64,000 nt of DNA, from assembly GCF_037975245.1 (NCBI RefSeq), contig NC_092580.1, forward strand, positions 22,060,501-22,124,500, given 5' to 3'. This stretch comes from Apostichopus japonicus (lineage: Eukaryota > Echinodermata > Holothuroidea > Aspidochirotida > Stichopodidae). Position 1 is the stretch's first letter. Every line of letters begins with the position of its first letter. The notes below the pieces were generated by a model, which was given only the letters and a program-made list of their open reading frames with translations, was not told the origin of the DNA and did not search any database. The translations under genes and the position numbers were made by a program. Below, in pieces: positions 26,201 to 40,706 of the stretch.

Positions 26201-29200
26201 GTCGGCCCCTTCATCTCTCAGGACTAACTGACCAGAGACTCCTTGTCGCCATTCTATGGATGTAAACATTAAAGAAGGTAACATGAATCAGATAACATAC
26301 TACATTAACAAAGAGACCATGACATACTGGCTACATCAGGAACATACTTTGCGTAGTCCTTCTAATGTATGTTCTTCTCAGGCTGACATTCTTGAATTTA
26401 AAGAAAAAGGACTTTCAATCTTTGGAAGTGTCAGATAATCTAATCCTGCGGTTAGCAAAACCTGATCACATTTGGAGCAATATTTCTCTACAAACCATAA
26501 ATCACCTAGAACAATGAATTTCAACTGAATGAACAAAAAGCATATATATATGCTATACTGCTGGGAATTTTCTACATAGAACCAACTTATGATACAGTAT
26601 TTGGCATGGCAGATGATTTATGCGCATATGGAGCTTTCATTCCCCATTTAATGCATCATTTCTATTTTTGTTATGCGAGTAAGACCATCCCAAAGTGTTA
26701 AGGCCCCATGGACTGGGAACAAAATTTCACTGTCTCTTTTGAGATTAATTTTGTGATAACCTCCCTGCCTTCAATTACAAATCAAAACAGCTGCATGAAG
26801 CAGTCGCACATCTTACCGAGATCCATGTCACTAGCAATAGGACGGGCTGAATACGGTCTGCCTCTGTTTAAGTGGTCTAGGATCTTGTTTTTAACTTGCG
26901 TAATCGTGTCAACGTTCAAGACTGTCACAGACGCAATCTCTCCATCTTCCTCGTTAGCTACAACTTGCAAATTCTGCCAATGAAATGATTGCAAGAAATA
27001 TTTGATAGCACAATAGATGGATTGTGCAACGAACTTTGACCTCAAAAGCAGGAAAAGAAATGTTTGTCAGTTTTCATTGTATACATAATGAATCTCACAT
27101 GTCCCAGAATGTAAGTGTAAGTTCAGCCTCCACAACTGTCATGTCAGCCTTGAATATTGAATTCAGTAAAGGAATGACCAAGGTTCTCACAACTTCATCA
27201 AACTGTATATGAGCATCCAGCATGTGGAGATCCGCATATTCTATGTTTCTGACAGTGAGTCCATCATTATATGTTTCAACCAATCCTAATGATGTCTATT
27301 GATGTCTATATGATGCCTAATGATGTTGTATATTGAATTCAGTTAAAGAATGACCAAGGTTCTCACCACTTCATCAAACTGTATATGAGCATCCAGCATG
27401 TGCTCATCGCTGAGTGAAAATTGAGACTTCCTGCTGACGGCATCAATGGGACCCTTTTCAATCACACACTGTATAGCGCCATACAGTTGAACAATCTTCT
27501 CTGCACCTGCCGTCTAAAAAAGAAAATAGATCAAAAATAAAAATATTTTTAAAAATCCATAAAAAAAAAATCAATTTGATTATACATGAAGTATAATTTG
27601 TGTCAGTAAAAGCAATTGCTGTCATGAACCACAATCTGTAATATTATAATATAATAATATTTGATTCTTTTAATTCTTTGTTACCGTTGATAAAGGATTG
27701 CTCTCACAGATCAAAACGTGTCCCAAATGTTCGCTGACGACATGAAGGTTAAAATATCGACATAGGTTTTACGTATCTCTGATTCATTCAAATATTCAAA
27801 GTAAAAGATAAAGATAATAAGACCTACCTCGAGGTAATCATAAAGACATATGGCGACCCAATTAGAAACTAACTTTTCTACGATGCTTTCATTTCTGTGG
27901 AAAAAGGAGAAAGAAAAGAAAAATAAGAAAGGAAAATCAACCATTAGGAACAGGCTGTACAAGGAATGAACTAAACCATAATTGTGGTCCATTACAGATA
28001 TTGTACGTCAGTTATAACTTCAGTGATGTCGAATGGGGTGCCTTTGCCTACCTCAGTATTTAAGAAAGTGGTTAGATGCTGGGGCATACTCTTGTCCGTT
28101 GGATGGGGACGTTAAATGGCTGTACCGGGAGCAGGAATTGGAGCTAATTCACACCCCTGCCTTATTATCCTCTGAACAGTTATCGAAAAGAGGAGGCTTT
28201 AAATAAGCCGGTGTTCATCCACGATCTAACATGGATAGGGTCTCAAATAAGTTACTGTAAAGCTTCCTGATCCTTGGGACTCTAAACTAATCAAATGTAA
28301 ACTAAACTAAATCAACTTTTTGTTTTTGACTACAACTGTGGAGTACTAATTTCAACATTTATCTACAAGTAACTGATGAAGAGCTTAGTTTCTCAGAGCA
28401 GCACACATATAACTTACAATGCAACCAATACTAACAGATATGGCATGGCACTAAGTCAGTGTATATCGACCAGTTGCTGGATAAGCAACAACTCGCAACA
28501 ACCATCACACAGGTAAATTATTTAAAATTCACCCACCTTCTGAAGAGTTGGCGCGGTCGGCCCTTTTCTACGATGTCCTCTATTTCTTCTGACATGAGAG
28601 TCATCATAACACTGTACAATGGAGTCAAGCAAAATGATGTTAATTTTATTAATAAATTCAGCAGTTATACTTCCACTAATTTGGTTAATATGCAAACCAG
28701 GGGAGCTTGGAAAAGGCTCACTTTAGGGATTGTTTTACATCCTCACAGCAATACAGCTGCTGAATAGGCCTGACAAGAGGGAGAGGGGTCTCAACCATCA
28801 GGGGGGTAAAGATTGGGGCCCAGGATCGATTCGGGCACCAAAAGAAATATGGAAAAGAGAACAAGGCATTCTCATTTCCATAACTTCCTTAATAAAAAAA
28901 ATGAAGACTTCGTAGGAAAAGAGTGTTGTGATGTTAGTGTGAACAAGTCCTGAACTGACTCTCAATTTTGTAAGCACCTGTTGCTGGGATTCCAACACTT
29001 ACAGTCAGTCAACATAATCATCTCTTACGTTACACTATTTACCTTATACCAACATCTTACATCATTTGTCTTACAAATATTTTATATTTATATTGTCTTA
29101 TTTAGACATATAGATTAAGGTGTGCAAAGATTTAAGCGCATTGACAATCAGCCAGCACATTGAATCTTAATAGTTTACTCTCTCTTTCTCTTTCTGCCCT

Positions 29201-32200
29201 GCCACCCACTGTCCAGCTCCACCACCTCCCCTTCCCTTCTTTTAAGTTTCATCTAGTAAATGGCTTCATAAAATGGAGAATATTAAATTTGACTTTGCTG
29301 AATGTGGCAGGTTACATTAGTATACGACTCACTCGGTTAAATAGTCAAGTTTCCCTTCCAACAGCAGTGCCAAGGTAATAAGGGAAGCAATATTGACTCT
29401 GAAAATAGAACAGATCATACTATTAATAATGTCTATTTATCTTTGTACATAAGAAAAACAAAATACTTGACTATATGTAGAAAAGAATAACTTAAAAATC
29501 AAAGATAAACACAGGATCAGGAACTAATTTAGTGTTCACATATTAATTGAATACAAAGCAAACAAACAAATGTCTGGGAAATGCTTTTCTTCAGTGTGTG
29601 CAAGTCAAGTTATATGTAACTTTGCATTTGTTGTAGCGATACTGGATAAATTATTATATGGAAAACACAAGCTATGTGTGTTTATCAAACTAATTTTCAA
29701 AGAACAGTACAACTGTTAATTAATCTTGGATCTGCAAAAGATGCCATCATTCTCACAAAAATTGAATGAAATTCATTACGTACTAATAACTAGGCAAAAA
29801 ACTCGATTAAAGGTCGATTAAAGACCAAAAAAGTGAACTTGAAGCGATCAGTTGTGATGTCGTAGATTTCGACTGACACGTTCCTTTTACCTTCCTCGAA
29901 TATTTCCATTCAAAATTACTTCAAAATGAGATGCATCACAATGTTATGATACATCGCATTCATCTGCAGTTTAAGAAATTCACACCGCCTTTAGGTTTAA
30001 AGTTGCAACCCGTCCAAGGCCAAAACAATAGAGTAATAAATACAGCCAAAAAACAAATCTCACTTCCCGTCTCCTCTCTCAAAAGAAAGATAATATACCA
30101 GAGAACATGTCCCTTATGAATATTTTTTACGTTTACCTATCCATCATAGGAAGGTTCTTCTCCTTATCCAGTGTCCTAATAAACACTAGCAAGAAACTTT
30201 TGTTGCTAATCAGCTCAGAGAACTTCTTCATCGCATCTACAGTTTCTGAGACCTAATAAACAGAAAGGAAAAGCGAGAAAAGAAAAGAAATAATTTATTG
30301 GGCGAGTGGATGGGGGAATTCTGGGCAAATTCTCTTCTTAACATGGCGATAATGTCCTCCTGATGTCAATGGGGATAGGTTGAAGATGAAGTTTCAAAGA
30401 AATTACAAAAGCAAATTGTTGATATTATCTGTACAAACTGTTTTCTTGTTTATTTATCGCTCTAATCGGACTACAAATCCTGCATCGCACAGCTTTACTA
30501 TCATCATCAAACAAAAAAATACTCTCTACATTCGATCAGAGAATACATCGCTCAATTCAACTAACAAGGACTGAACATACGCCAAACAGGTAAAGAGGTG
30601 ACTCTCACAAATTAGATTTGCCACAAGTATAAGGACACAGCATGAAGCTCATTACCCAACCATATCAACCCGGGGGCAGAATCGCACCTAAGTCTCGCCA
30701 AGGTGACAACGGACGTTCCCCCCGACACTTCCAACTAGACCACGGACAAATTATTAATTGCACAGATAAAGGGAAACAAGAGTTGAGACTCACCATGGGT
30801 TGTTCTGTCGTCGGTTGTTCGTTCAGATTGAGGAAGAGCATATTCTTGACGTACTCGCTCCTGTCGGTGAGAGGTAACACTGGAAGCCCTTCTGGGTTTG
30901 TTTCAAACTTGTCCATAGCTGTCTGCAGCATGGCAAATACTAGAGTGAGAAGAAGAGATGGGAACAGATTAATGAGCTGTCTATAAGAAAGAAAGCATTT
31001 AAAAGAGTATTCCAGAGGTTTGAAAGAAGAGGACTCATAAAATATGATGGTCCCTGCCGCTCCCATTATGAGAAATAACTTTAAATGAATTTGAGTGGAA
31101 CAAAATTTGACGGGGTAATATTTAATGACCGCTGATTTATTCTGTTCGTAGTTATCAAGGGGTGTATTTTGTTCATCTAATTAAGTTATTTCAGTTACAT
31201 CACTACATGAAACTTGATCTGTAAATGCCATCTTCAGTTTGCAATTTATCCTTGCATAATAAAGATATTTTTAGTCTCATAAAGTGCTCTCCTGGTCTGC
31301 AGAATTTGTATCACTTTGAACAAGAGATTCAAGTTGCAAAAGAAACCAGGGTTTCATTTCAAAATTTCAAAATATCAGTACAAAATGAAAACTCAAATTG
31401 TCAGTACGAAAGATTTCGAAAGGTATCGCCTTAACATACGAAAAAAGAATAAATAAAGTAACTGACAGTAAATTAATTGGGACACTCACATTCCCTAAGT
31501 TCTTCACTGATGTTGGTCCGTACGTTGGTCAGTTCCATTATGAGTCGTTCCACCTCTTTGTTTTTGCTCTTCCTGAGACAATAGATGATGATGAGGGCGA
31601 TGCAGACGATGAGGATGAGAAGCCCACAGATACAGATGATGATGTAAAGTGCCGGATCTGTCACGTACCTCACGTAACCGATGTCAAAGACCAAAATGGT
31701 ACCGTGCTTGACCTGTAAGGAAATATTCGAGAATAATTCAAATGTAACCCTAAAATATCGTCATTGATGCCGTTATTTCTACATTCACTTCACAGGCGAC
31801 ATTCCAAGGATTTCCCTCTCTCTGAAGCACTCCCTGAAACCATGGCGATGCTTTCTTAGTTATCTTGTGCCTTCTAATCTGGTTAGAACTCATTCATCTT
31901 ATTACAACCACTAATAACACTAGCATAGAAGCATTGTAGAGAATAGACCATGAATGACACAGTACCATCACAGATATCATCCACTCACTCTGACGGACAT
32001 AAATACATCCAAACACACGAACAGACTGACAGATAAGTTGCCATAGTATAATATTCAGTCATATCTCCACTTATCACCAAAACAGAACCAAACACTTACA
32101 GTAACATAGGGCAAGCCTCTGTCTGTCTTGCTCCCGTTGTAGAATTCTGCAGCAGGTTGGTTTTCAGGTGGAGTACAGTGAATAACTCTCTCAGCAATTA

Positions 32201-35200
32201 ACTGTATCACGCACTCTTTCGGTCCAACAAACACCTTTATTTCTTCCGGGTTGGTCGCCGTGTCGATATTTGACCCCTGATGAAACCATAAAAACAATAT
32301 TCAAAAAGTGAGGTATTTTCATCAATTATTGATGGGTTGCCACATTTGTGTACAGGCCACATCACCAGCCTATTAGTCACAGCCACATACTTACTCTACT
32401 TACTCCACTACGCCACTTACGCCACTCTACGCCACTTACTCTAACAAAATTGTGATTTTTCTATTTATATATATATATTTTTATATATATATAAAAATAA
32501 GAGGCACCTGACGTTACGATTCTACCAGGAAATGGCAAACCGAAATGAAAACAGACCAAGGACACGGTTCCACATGGAGAGACGGATTGGCGACTAAATT
32601 TGACCATAAAACCACGAATAGAGTAAAAATTGAGGAACAAAGGGCAGGAGTTTCAATTTCTTAAGAAAGCTATATAGTATACCCTAATTACGGTATTCAA
32701 CTGCTTCACAAGAATATGATGCAATCCAGTTTCTTTTCTTCTTTTCTGTCCACGAATATATAGAATTGCATACACAATGGAGAGTTTGCCTTGCTACATT
32801 TATGTATTAATATATATATATGATTGACCACCTAAAGGAAGCTAGAAGCACTCAGTGGTTTCACAGCAGAAACAGCATAAGCCATGTTAACTTGAATATA
32901 TGAATGCAATAGAGTGACAGCCAGAATAATCCCCTCACCACACCCTCCTCCCTTCCCCCATCAGCCAACATGACATCATTTGCCTTGCTAGACAAAAAAA
33001 AAAAGGGTGGGGAAGCAACATAAAAGTGAACCCAAAAAATGAAAAATTACACACCAAAATTTCAAGTGGAGTGTCCATCCCGTGTTTAAACTTTAATTCA
33101 CTGTCTTTGAAAGGTTCATAGTTGGGATCTGGGAAGAATTCAAACACGAAACCGTTATCTCTCGTCCAGTTTTCTTGAGAGGTCACTCCGTCCAGTATGA
33201 AGCCGATCACGACGTCCTGTATGCTGTCGCCGTCGGCCTGGCGACGTTTTCGAGAACCTTCTTTCGGTATAGTCGGTGATGGACAGGTCATCTTCTTGGC
33301 AGGATCACTTGCGTTGGGGGAGCATAACTACGGTCAATGTAATGAGAAACATTTATCGGTCATACATTATGAGAAAAATATTGCTCAAAAGTGGAAAACA
33401 CAGAAAGTAATATAATATTTTGGACATATTTTGTATAGAATAGGTCAAGAACTCTTCCTATCGACTTGGGATGAGTTACAGTCTACTCGAGAAGGGAATG
33501 TACTCACCATTTCGGATATAATGTCTTCATCCCGTTTGGCGATGATCCATGGACTTTGAATGAGGTCAAACCTCTCTCCAGTCACTGTGAGTTGAATTCC
33601 ACCCCTAGAGAGAATGAAACAAGAGCTTATGACGGCTGGAGTTAATTTAGTATGATGCCGGGCATGATCCATGTTGATGATGTGATTTGCAAAAATTCTG
33701 AATCAATTTCACACAGTACAGATTATCCTTAAAGACTAGGAGTGCCTACTGTGTGAAACACTGAGCACAAAACAAAATCACTCTGTGTGGAGCCGAGCTG
33801 CAGGGATACTGCAGCCCACTCAACATCCAACTAAATCTCTGACAGAATGATTTAGAAAAGGCAGCAAAGCTACAAGGAATGGCTCTTAATGGTAAGACCT
33901 CTTGTGAACATCCCAGTTAGGCTTGCAAGAAATATGGTCTGACCACAATTTAGGGACACTGAACACTCTAATGTAATCCCATCTCTGCTTTTAGAGCCAA
34001 GTTTGAAGACTCCTGCCAAGGCATTAAATCACCCTACCCTTAGAATTAACTGAACCAATATAGCAATGAAACTGCCCGCTTAACCATAAATGAGTCTTAC
34101 TAACCATTTGGGGGGGGGACCCAATCCGGACAACTGCCTGTTTTATGTTTGTACATTTTAGCCTCTTACTGCAACATGGTACTGTTTCTTGAAGCATTAA
34201 CAAAGCTGTGGATCTTTGAACTTTTCGGCCTAACATTTCATGGACATAGCATTAAAAATCTAACAAAAGTCTGATCTTCAGGCAAATTAGGCCGAGACAA
34301 ACAAAATAACTCACGCTCTGATGGCCTTCAGTGGTTCAATCGCTGTTACTTCTGGGTCCAATTCAAAGGAAAATTTTCCCGGTACTGTTTTATCTGTACT
34401 CCCTTCAAAGGTAACAGTCACGCCTAGTTCCAAGGCGTCAGCATCCACCTCCTCTTGTTTGGCATCTTCGGTTTCACAATAAATGTAGTCGGCTGTCCTA
34501 TTCCTGATGACACAAAGAGAGGAATGGTGATTTTAGAAAAATTGACAAAATGTCTAGCTGCTATTTGAAAGTTGTCTCTCATGGTAACATGAATGAGATT
34601 GAGCAGTACAAGTGGCCCTCTATTTAAATGAGATGAGAGTTTGAGTACCATACTGTACTCCATATAGTATACTCCATAGGTACACATGAGGACTTCAGCA
34701 GTACTCCTCCTCCACCAGCCTGAACTGTAGTTGGAGGGGGCATTGTGGTCAAGTGGTTAAGAAGCAGTGTGGACTTGTGATCTAAGGATTGCAGGATCGA
34801 ATCCTGGCCAGATCATTGAGTTGTGTCCTTGGGCAAGTAACTTTATCTCCATTGCCTTTCTTCACCCAGGCGTATATTTGTGGCTGCACCCTATGGAAAG
34901 TGTCCCAGGGGAAATTTATGGCATATGTCATACCCTACTTTCATTAATTGTGGCATAGTTCATACTCACACAAATTTACAAGGTACTCTTCCCATGTTGA
35001 CCTCCACTTCAGTTCCAACATCAAGCTTCTTGCCTGTGATCTTTACTGTTGTACCACCAGAAAATGGACCTCTTTTGGGCTCAAAGTTTGAAGTTGTTGG
35101 ATCCTGCAAAATATTGAGATAAAATTTCATTCCATTTGTCAGTATTATTTATTTGCAGGTAATAGGTATGATCAACTTCAGAATGACACTAATACATCTC

Positions 35201-38200
35201 AATGAGACCATCAAACAGTGTGTGATCATGGTAATATCAAACAGAAACATGCTTAACTGAACAATATCAACTGAAATGATGCTATTGGTTACGTCCTTAT
35301 CATGAATGGGTTGATATAAAATGCTATTGGATATTACTACAGCATGACTGGTATGAGGCTATTGGTTATGTCCATATCATGAATGGGAAAATATCAAATG
35401 CTATTGGATATTACTACAGCATGACTGAAATGAGGCTACTTGTTATGTCCATATTATGAATGGGTTGATATAAAATGCTATTGGATATAATCATATAATG
35501 ACTGGTATGAGGCTATTGGTTATGTCCATATCATCACTCGGTTTATATCAAATGCTATTGGATATTACTACATCATGACTGGTATGAGGCTATTGGTTAT
35601 GTCCATATCATCAATGGGATGATATCAAATGCTATTGGATATTACCATATCATGACTGGAATGATGCTATTGGTTATTACCCTTATCATGAATGGGTTGA
35701 TATAAAATGCTATTGGATATAATCATATAATGACTGGAATGAGGCTATTGGTTATGTCCATATCATCACTCGGTTTATATCAAATGCTATTGGATATTAC
35801 TACATCATGACTGGAATGATGCAATTGGTTATGTCCATATCATCAATAGGTTGATATCAAATGCTATTGGATATTCCCATCATGACTGTAATGAGGCTAT
35901 TGGTTATATCTTTATCATGACTGAGATAACTTGAGATAACTGCTAATGGAATTTATCCTATAACTGGAATGAAGTTGTCAGTTGCCATAAACTGGCTAGG
36001 ACTTTTGTAGAAATTTTCATGTCATGTCCAAAAGGAGATCAAATGACACAGGCCATCTGTTGAGAAGTGACTTGATACAATACACAAACCAATACACAAT
36101 ACACAAATACACAATACATGATACACACCATACAAAACAGACCAATACACAAACCAATACACAATACACAAATACACAATACATGATACACACCATACAA
36201 AACACAATACACAGACCAATACACAAACCTTGTAATTAAAGCTGTTTAAGAGCTCATCTCGTTGTTCATCCGCTGATTGGACATCTTTTTCAGCAACAAC
36301 AATGACGGCACTGCCTCCTTTCTCTTCCGGCGATTCACCTGCTTCACATGCGATACTGAAAATGAAACAAGAAAATGGACCAATTCAATTTAGTCAATAG
36401 TTCATTCTTGTCAATAATTCAGTCTTCAAGTGATCCAGACTGTCAGAAACTATCAAAACTTGAACAAAAATATTATCTACATGACCAACTCATAAGGAAC
36501 ACAACTGGGCAAATTTATTACTAACGAAAATTCTTACAGAAATTTATGCAAATTCCTTTTTGTGGGATAAATGCTCAGTAATTGTTAACATTGATCATAA
36601 GCATGTCAATGTAGATGAGAATGATTCCAGGCCATAGCATTTTGATACCCAGCCAAAGCATTTTTGATACTGTTACCAGACACTAACAACATGTCTCCAA
36701 GGTCAAGGTAGGTTAGAATAAAATACAGTCCTAATGTTGAACCAAAACCCAAATTTTTAAGGATATGACATCTTCTGTTTGGTTTCCTATAAAACCTTGA
36801 ATTTAGTTTTGCTGGGTGTGCAATAATTCTTTCTTATGTGTGCAATGTAAGGAATGAGTTTGATGATTGTAGTTAATCCATATATAGTTAGCCCTGACAC
36901 ATTAACAGTTTCTGGAGAAAAAAAATAATTAAAATTCCTCTGAACAAATTTAGTGGACAGACACACTTTTTACCTTTAACAAGATTTTACCAGTTTTGTT
37001 ATATACTGTGATCTTGTAACAACATTTACCAAAATAGAGCTTCTTTACTGATCTTTTCATTTCATTCCTGTGATGTTCTGATATTTGGGTCGTGTTGCCA
37101 TAGAAACAACTAAACTGGTTTCGCACCTTCATCAAATGCGTTGCAAAAAAAGGGGGAAACTATTGACTGATCAGCAAATTTAATAAAAACATTACTTGAA
37201 TAAAATATGTTAAAGACACATTTCTTAGCTCTATAGGCTATCTTTGGATTCTTGATAAAGAAATCCTTTTACGTGTTTGCAATCTTTTCTTGTTTTTCTA
37301 TGTCTTTTTGCAGATCGATGAGACAAATAATAAGAAAAATCACCACAAAAAATAGTCGCAGGAAATCCTTTTGGCAATCAATACTTTGCATTGCATGAAG
37401 TAACCATGGTAACAAAGATTCAGCTTTGTTTATTTTAAACTACTCGGCAAGACATTAAGTTGGCAATGGTTATGTTGAAAGAGTTAATAGAAGTAGAACA
37501 CATGTAAATTTTAACAAAATTGAAGAGAAAAAACCCAAACACAAAAGACGATATTTTATAGTCCACTTAAGCAGTGCATTGTGATTTCATGCTGAGACAT
37601 GCAAATACAAAAAAACACAAGCATTGTATTTTACATTATTAGCTCTTGAACCATCAAGAAAATCCTTCTAATAAACATTAACATCTTCTGCAGACTCACA
37701 TAACTTTCATGGCATGTGTTTAGAGGGTGAGGCCATACCCTTATCTGGATTCATAATTATCAGCAAGAAATTATAGGGAGGACTAGGCCTTTATTTCTAA
37801 AATGTTTTTAGCACTATAAATTATCTACAAAGATAGTTTACTCTAAAACTAGGTACACAATGGACAATTTAGCATTGGGTGGGGGGGGGGGAAGGGGACT
37901 AGGCCTTCATTTCTGATATGTTTTTAGCACCAAAAATTATCTACAAAGATACTTTACTTTAAAACTAGGTACACAATGGCAAATTGTAGCATTAGGTGAG
38001 GGGGGGGGGGAAAAGGGGATGAATCAGTGTGTCTTACACTATCCAAAAAAGAGATAGGCAGGCAACCGCCTGTTTTGGACTGGGTGCTAAGATGTTAAGT
38101 CACAGATGCCCCTCCCCTCCAAGAAATTTTGGTACTACAAAAACAGGCAGGCTCCATTGAAATTTTTCAGGCCTTTCTTTGTTGATGTACATATCATGGT

Positions 38201-40658
38201 TGCCACGCTTTTATGCAAATGAGGCTCCAGACTTGTTCATGATCAAAACATATCTTACGCTTTACTATGAAGCCGTCACACTAATGAAGGCATAATACTT
38301 GGCTACCTATAATAAGCCTAAAAGGTACATGTTTGCTAACCCCTTTTGTTAATATTTGGTGAGGGGGGCAGTCAAAGAGCCACGAGCCCCACCCCCCATC
38401 CCCTCCCCTCCACCTCAAACATGACATGCTCTAGCCATATCTTTTCATCACAGTTTGATTTATACCTTTAACTTCATCTCAAATTTCTTGAAAAGAAAAA
38501 CACCTTGCTTGCGTAAAGTCATATCATATGAAGAAGAAGTCTTCAAGTGAGGATTTTCCTGACGTTTCCAGACTACAGCTCAAAATTTCAAGGACATTCA
38601 AAGACCTAGAAAAGAGGCGTCCCTTTTTCCCTTCTCTTTTCCAGACTTTTCCCAATTTCTGTGTGGAAACCGTGACATATTCTAAAATAATTCAGAGGGC
38701 TTCGTCATCCCTTTTCTACCGTTTATAACCGACAGAAATATGAGTTCATTTTTTTACTTGTCCATATCTTTCCATCCTAATGTCATTCGTTATATTCCAC
38801 TTTTTGTTGAAGAATTTTCCTTGATTTATTTCCTGTGTATAATTCACTCACTACCACTCATTAAGAGTTTTATCAACTTAAAATACATCTTACCAATCCA
38901 ATCCAAATGCCTTATTCTAATACATTCATGCGAAAAAGGAAGTCACTTAAAAATGATTATTAAAATGATTATGACCGATCTGATTGAGTAACAGTCTGCA
39001 GGGATTGTATCTTTTTGCCTTCCTTCCTCTATTTGTGTTTTTAAATTTTTGTGCCATCGCTAATAACCTTCAGGAGCAGACTTTCGACCTTGACAGAACA
39101 ACAAGAATTCACAGATTTATGGAAATAACACCTGGTTTTTGTTATAACTGGAGCCTGTAAGGTATTAGTTGCAATAACCCACTGACGTGATATGAGAGAG
39201 GTCAAAATTAATGCCCGACTCTCCATAACATGTTATAATATAATGTTATAATAATCATGTTATCACACCTTTCCTACAATCGAATGATTCTCCAATAACA
39301 TAGGTAATTTCAGATGTTTCTGTTCATTTCAGATACACAAAAGAAGAAAGAAGAAAAAACATCTTATAAAATGATCATAACTTTGATGTGTATTCCAGGT
39401 CAGTGGCGTAGGAAGGTACTTTTGAGTGGGGGGGCTGAAGACTGATGGCCGGCCTGGGGGAGGGGTCTAAGGGGAGGGGGTGTCCCCCTCCCCTTTGGAA
39501 TTTTTTGCATTTCCAGGTGGCCTCAGATGCAATTTGGTGCAATATAGCACACTTCAACACCCACTCCATTTTGTAAACTTAATTTTGTATTTTCACCTGG
39601 CCTTAGATGCAATTTGGTGCTCCAAATGAGATTTTTTTTCTCATTTGGAAATGAAAAAGGGGTTTTCTGACTTGCGGAGCGGGGGGGCGGAATGATACTT
39701 CCGCCCCTCCACATTTTTCACTGGGGGGGCTGGAGCCCCCCCAGCCCCCCCGGTTCCTACGCCCTTATTCCAGGTTATCATATACATATATGAGATGAAT
39801 CTGAGACTTGCACTGATGTGTGTCTGCTTGTATTGTAGTATGTGTATTTTATGAAGTTCTGTTCTTGCTGGTACAGGATAAGAATGAACAGCTTCGGTTC
39901 ATTAACAAGGCTATATACACACTTTTCATTTTTGAGGTCATAGGCCCAGAACCCTACTCTAGGGGATAATTTCTTTCCTTCTTTCAAAAGATTTGACAAA
40001 TTTTTATAACATTCTTGTCACTATTCTGTTTCCATCAATTCATCTCTGAAGGAGAATCTACCGGACTGAAAAATGCCAGAGACTCTTACTTTTATGCATT
40101 ATTACTACGCTGGCATTTTGCAACAGAATGAAGCATTATTTGTTCAGTGTTGTTGTTTTTCCCCCTTTTCACTGTTCAGTTTATCCCATTATTTTGCTTC
40201 TTACACAGTCATTACAAAGGACTCCAAATCCATCCTACCCCCTCCCCCATCCCCTTCCCCCATCCCCTTCCCCTTCCCCCATCCCCTTCCCCATCCCCTC
40301 CTCCCGTCCCCATTCCCCTCCTCCCATCCCCGTCCCCCTCCTCCCATCCCCCTCCCCCATTCCACCCTCCCCCATTCTTTCTCTTTACTATGGGTGATGT
40401 TTTCTCATGTAGATAAAGTTCCAGGTACCCAGCTAATATGGTTTCTGATTAATCTTTACCTGGGTGAACAAATATTTACCTTTCTCCAACTTTAAAGGTG
40501 TCTTCAATCAGTGTACATGGAACATCCACTAAAGTGATGGATTTGATGTCTGTAATGTTTCTCCCCAAGTTACTACCTGTCAAGGTTACTCTGGTGCCTC
40601 CACCCAATGGAGAAGTCTTAGGTTCCACCTGCATTCCACCAGATGGAAGAAGATATTA

Positions 40659-40706
<48 letters not shown>

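Larger units (their letters stand above)
36356..40479. other. Plexin intron (4.1 kb)
   Basis: Holds a 116-bp duplication (37779-38016), a MITE (39400-39770) and a C-rich minisatellite (40230-40378). No exon recognised. Confidence 0.7.

Noticed and set aside
34741-34815. Possible functional tRNA gene
   Set aside because: A and B boxes are present but the cloverleaf is not intact and SINE body sequence follows; it is a SINE head.
40073-40495. Overlapping proline-rich open frames
   Set aside because: Translation of the CCCCATCC minisatellite in an intron.
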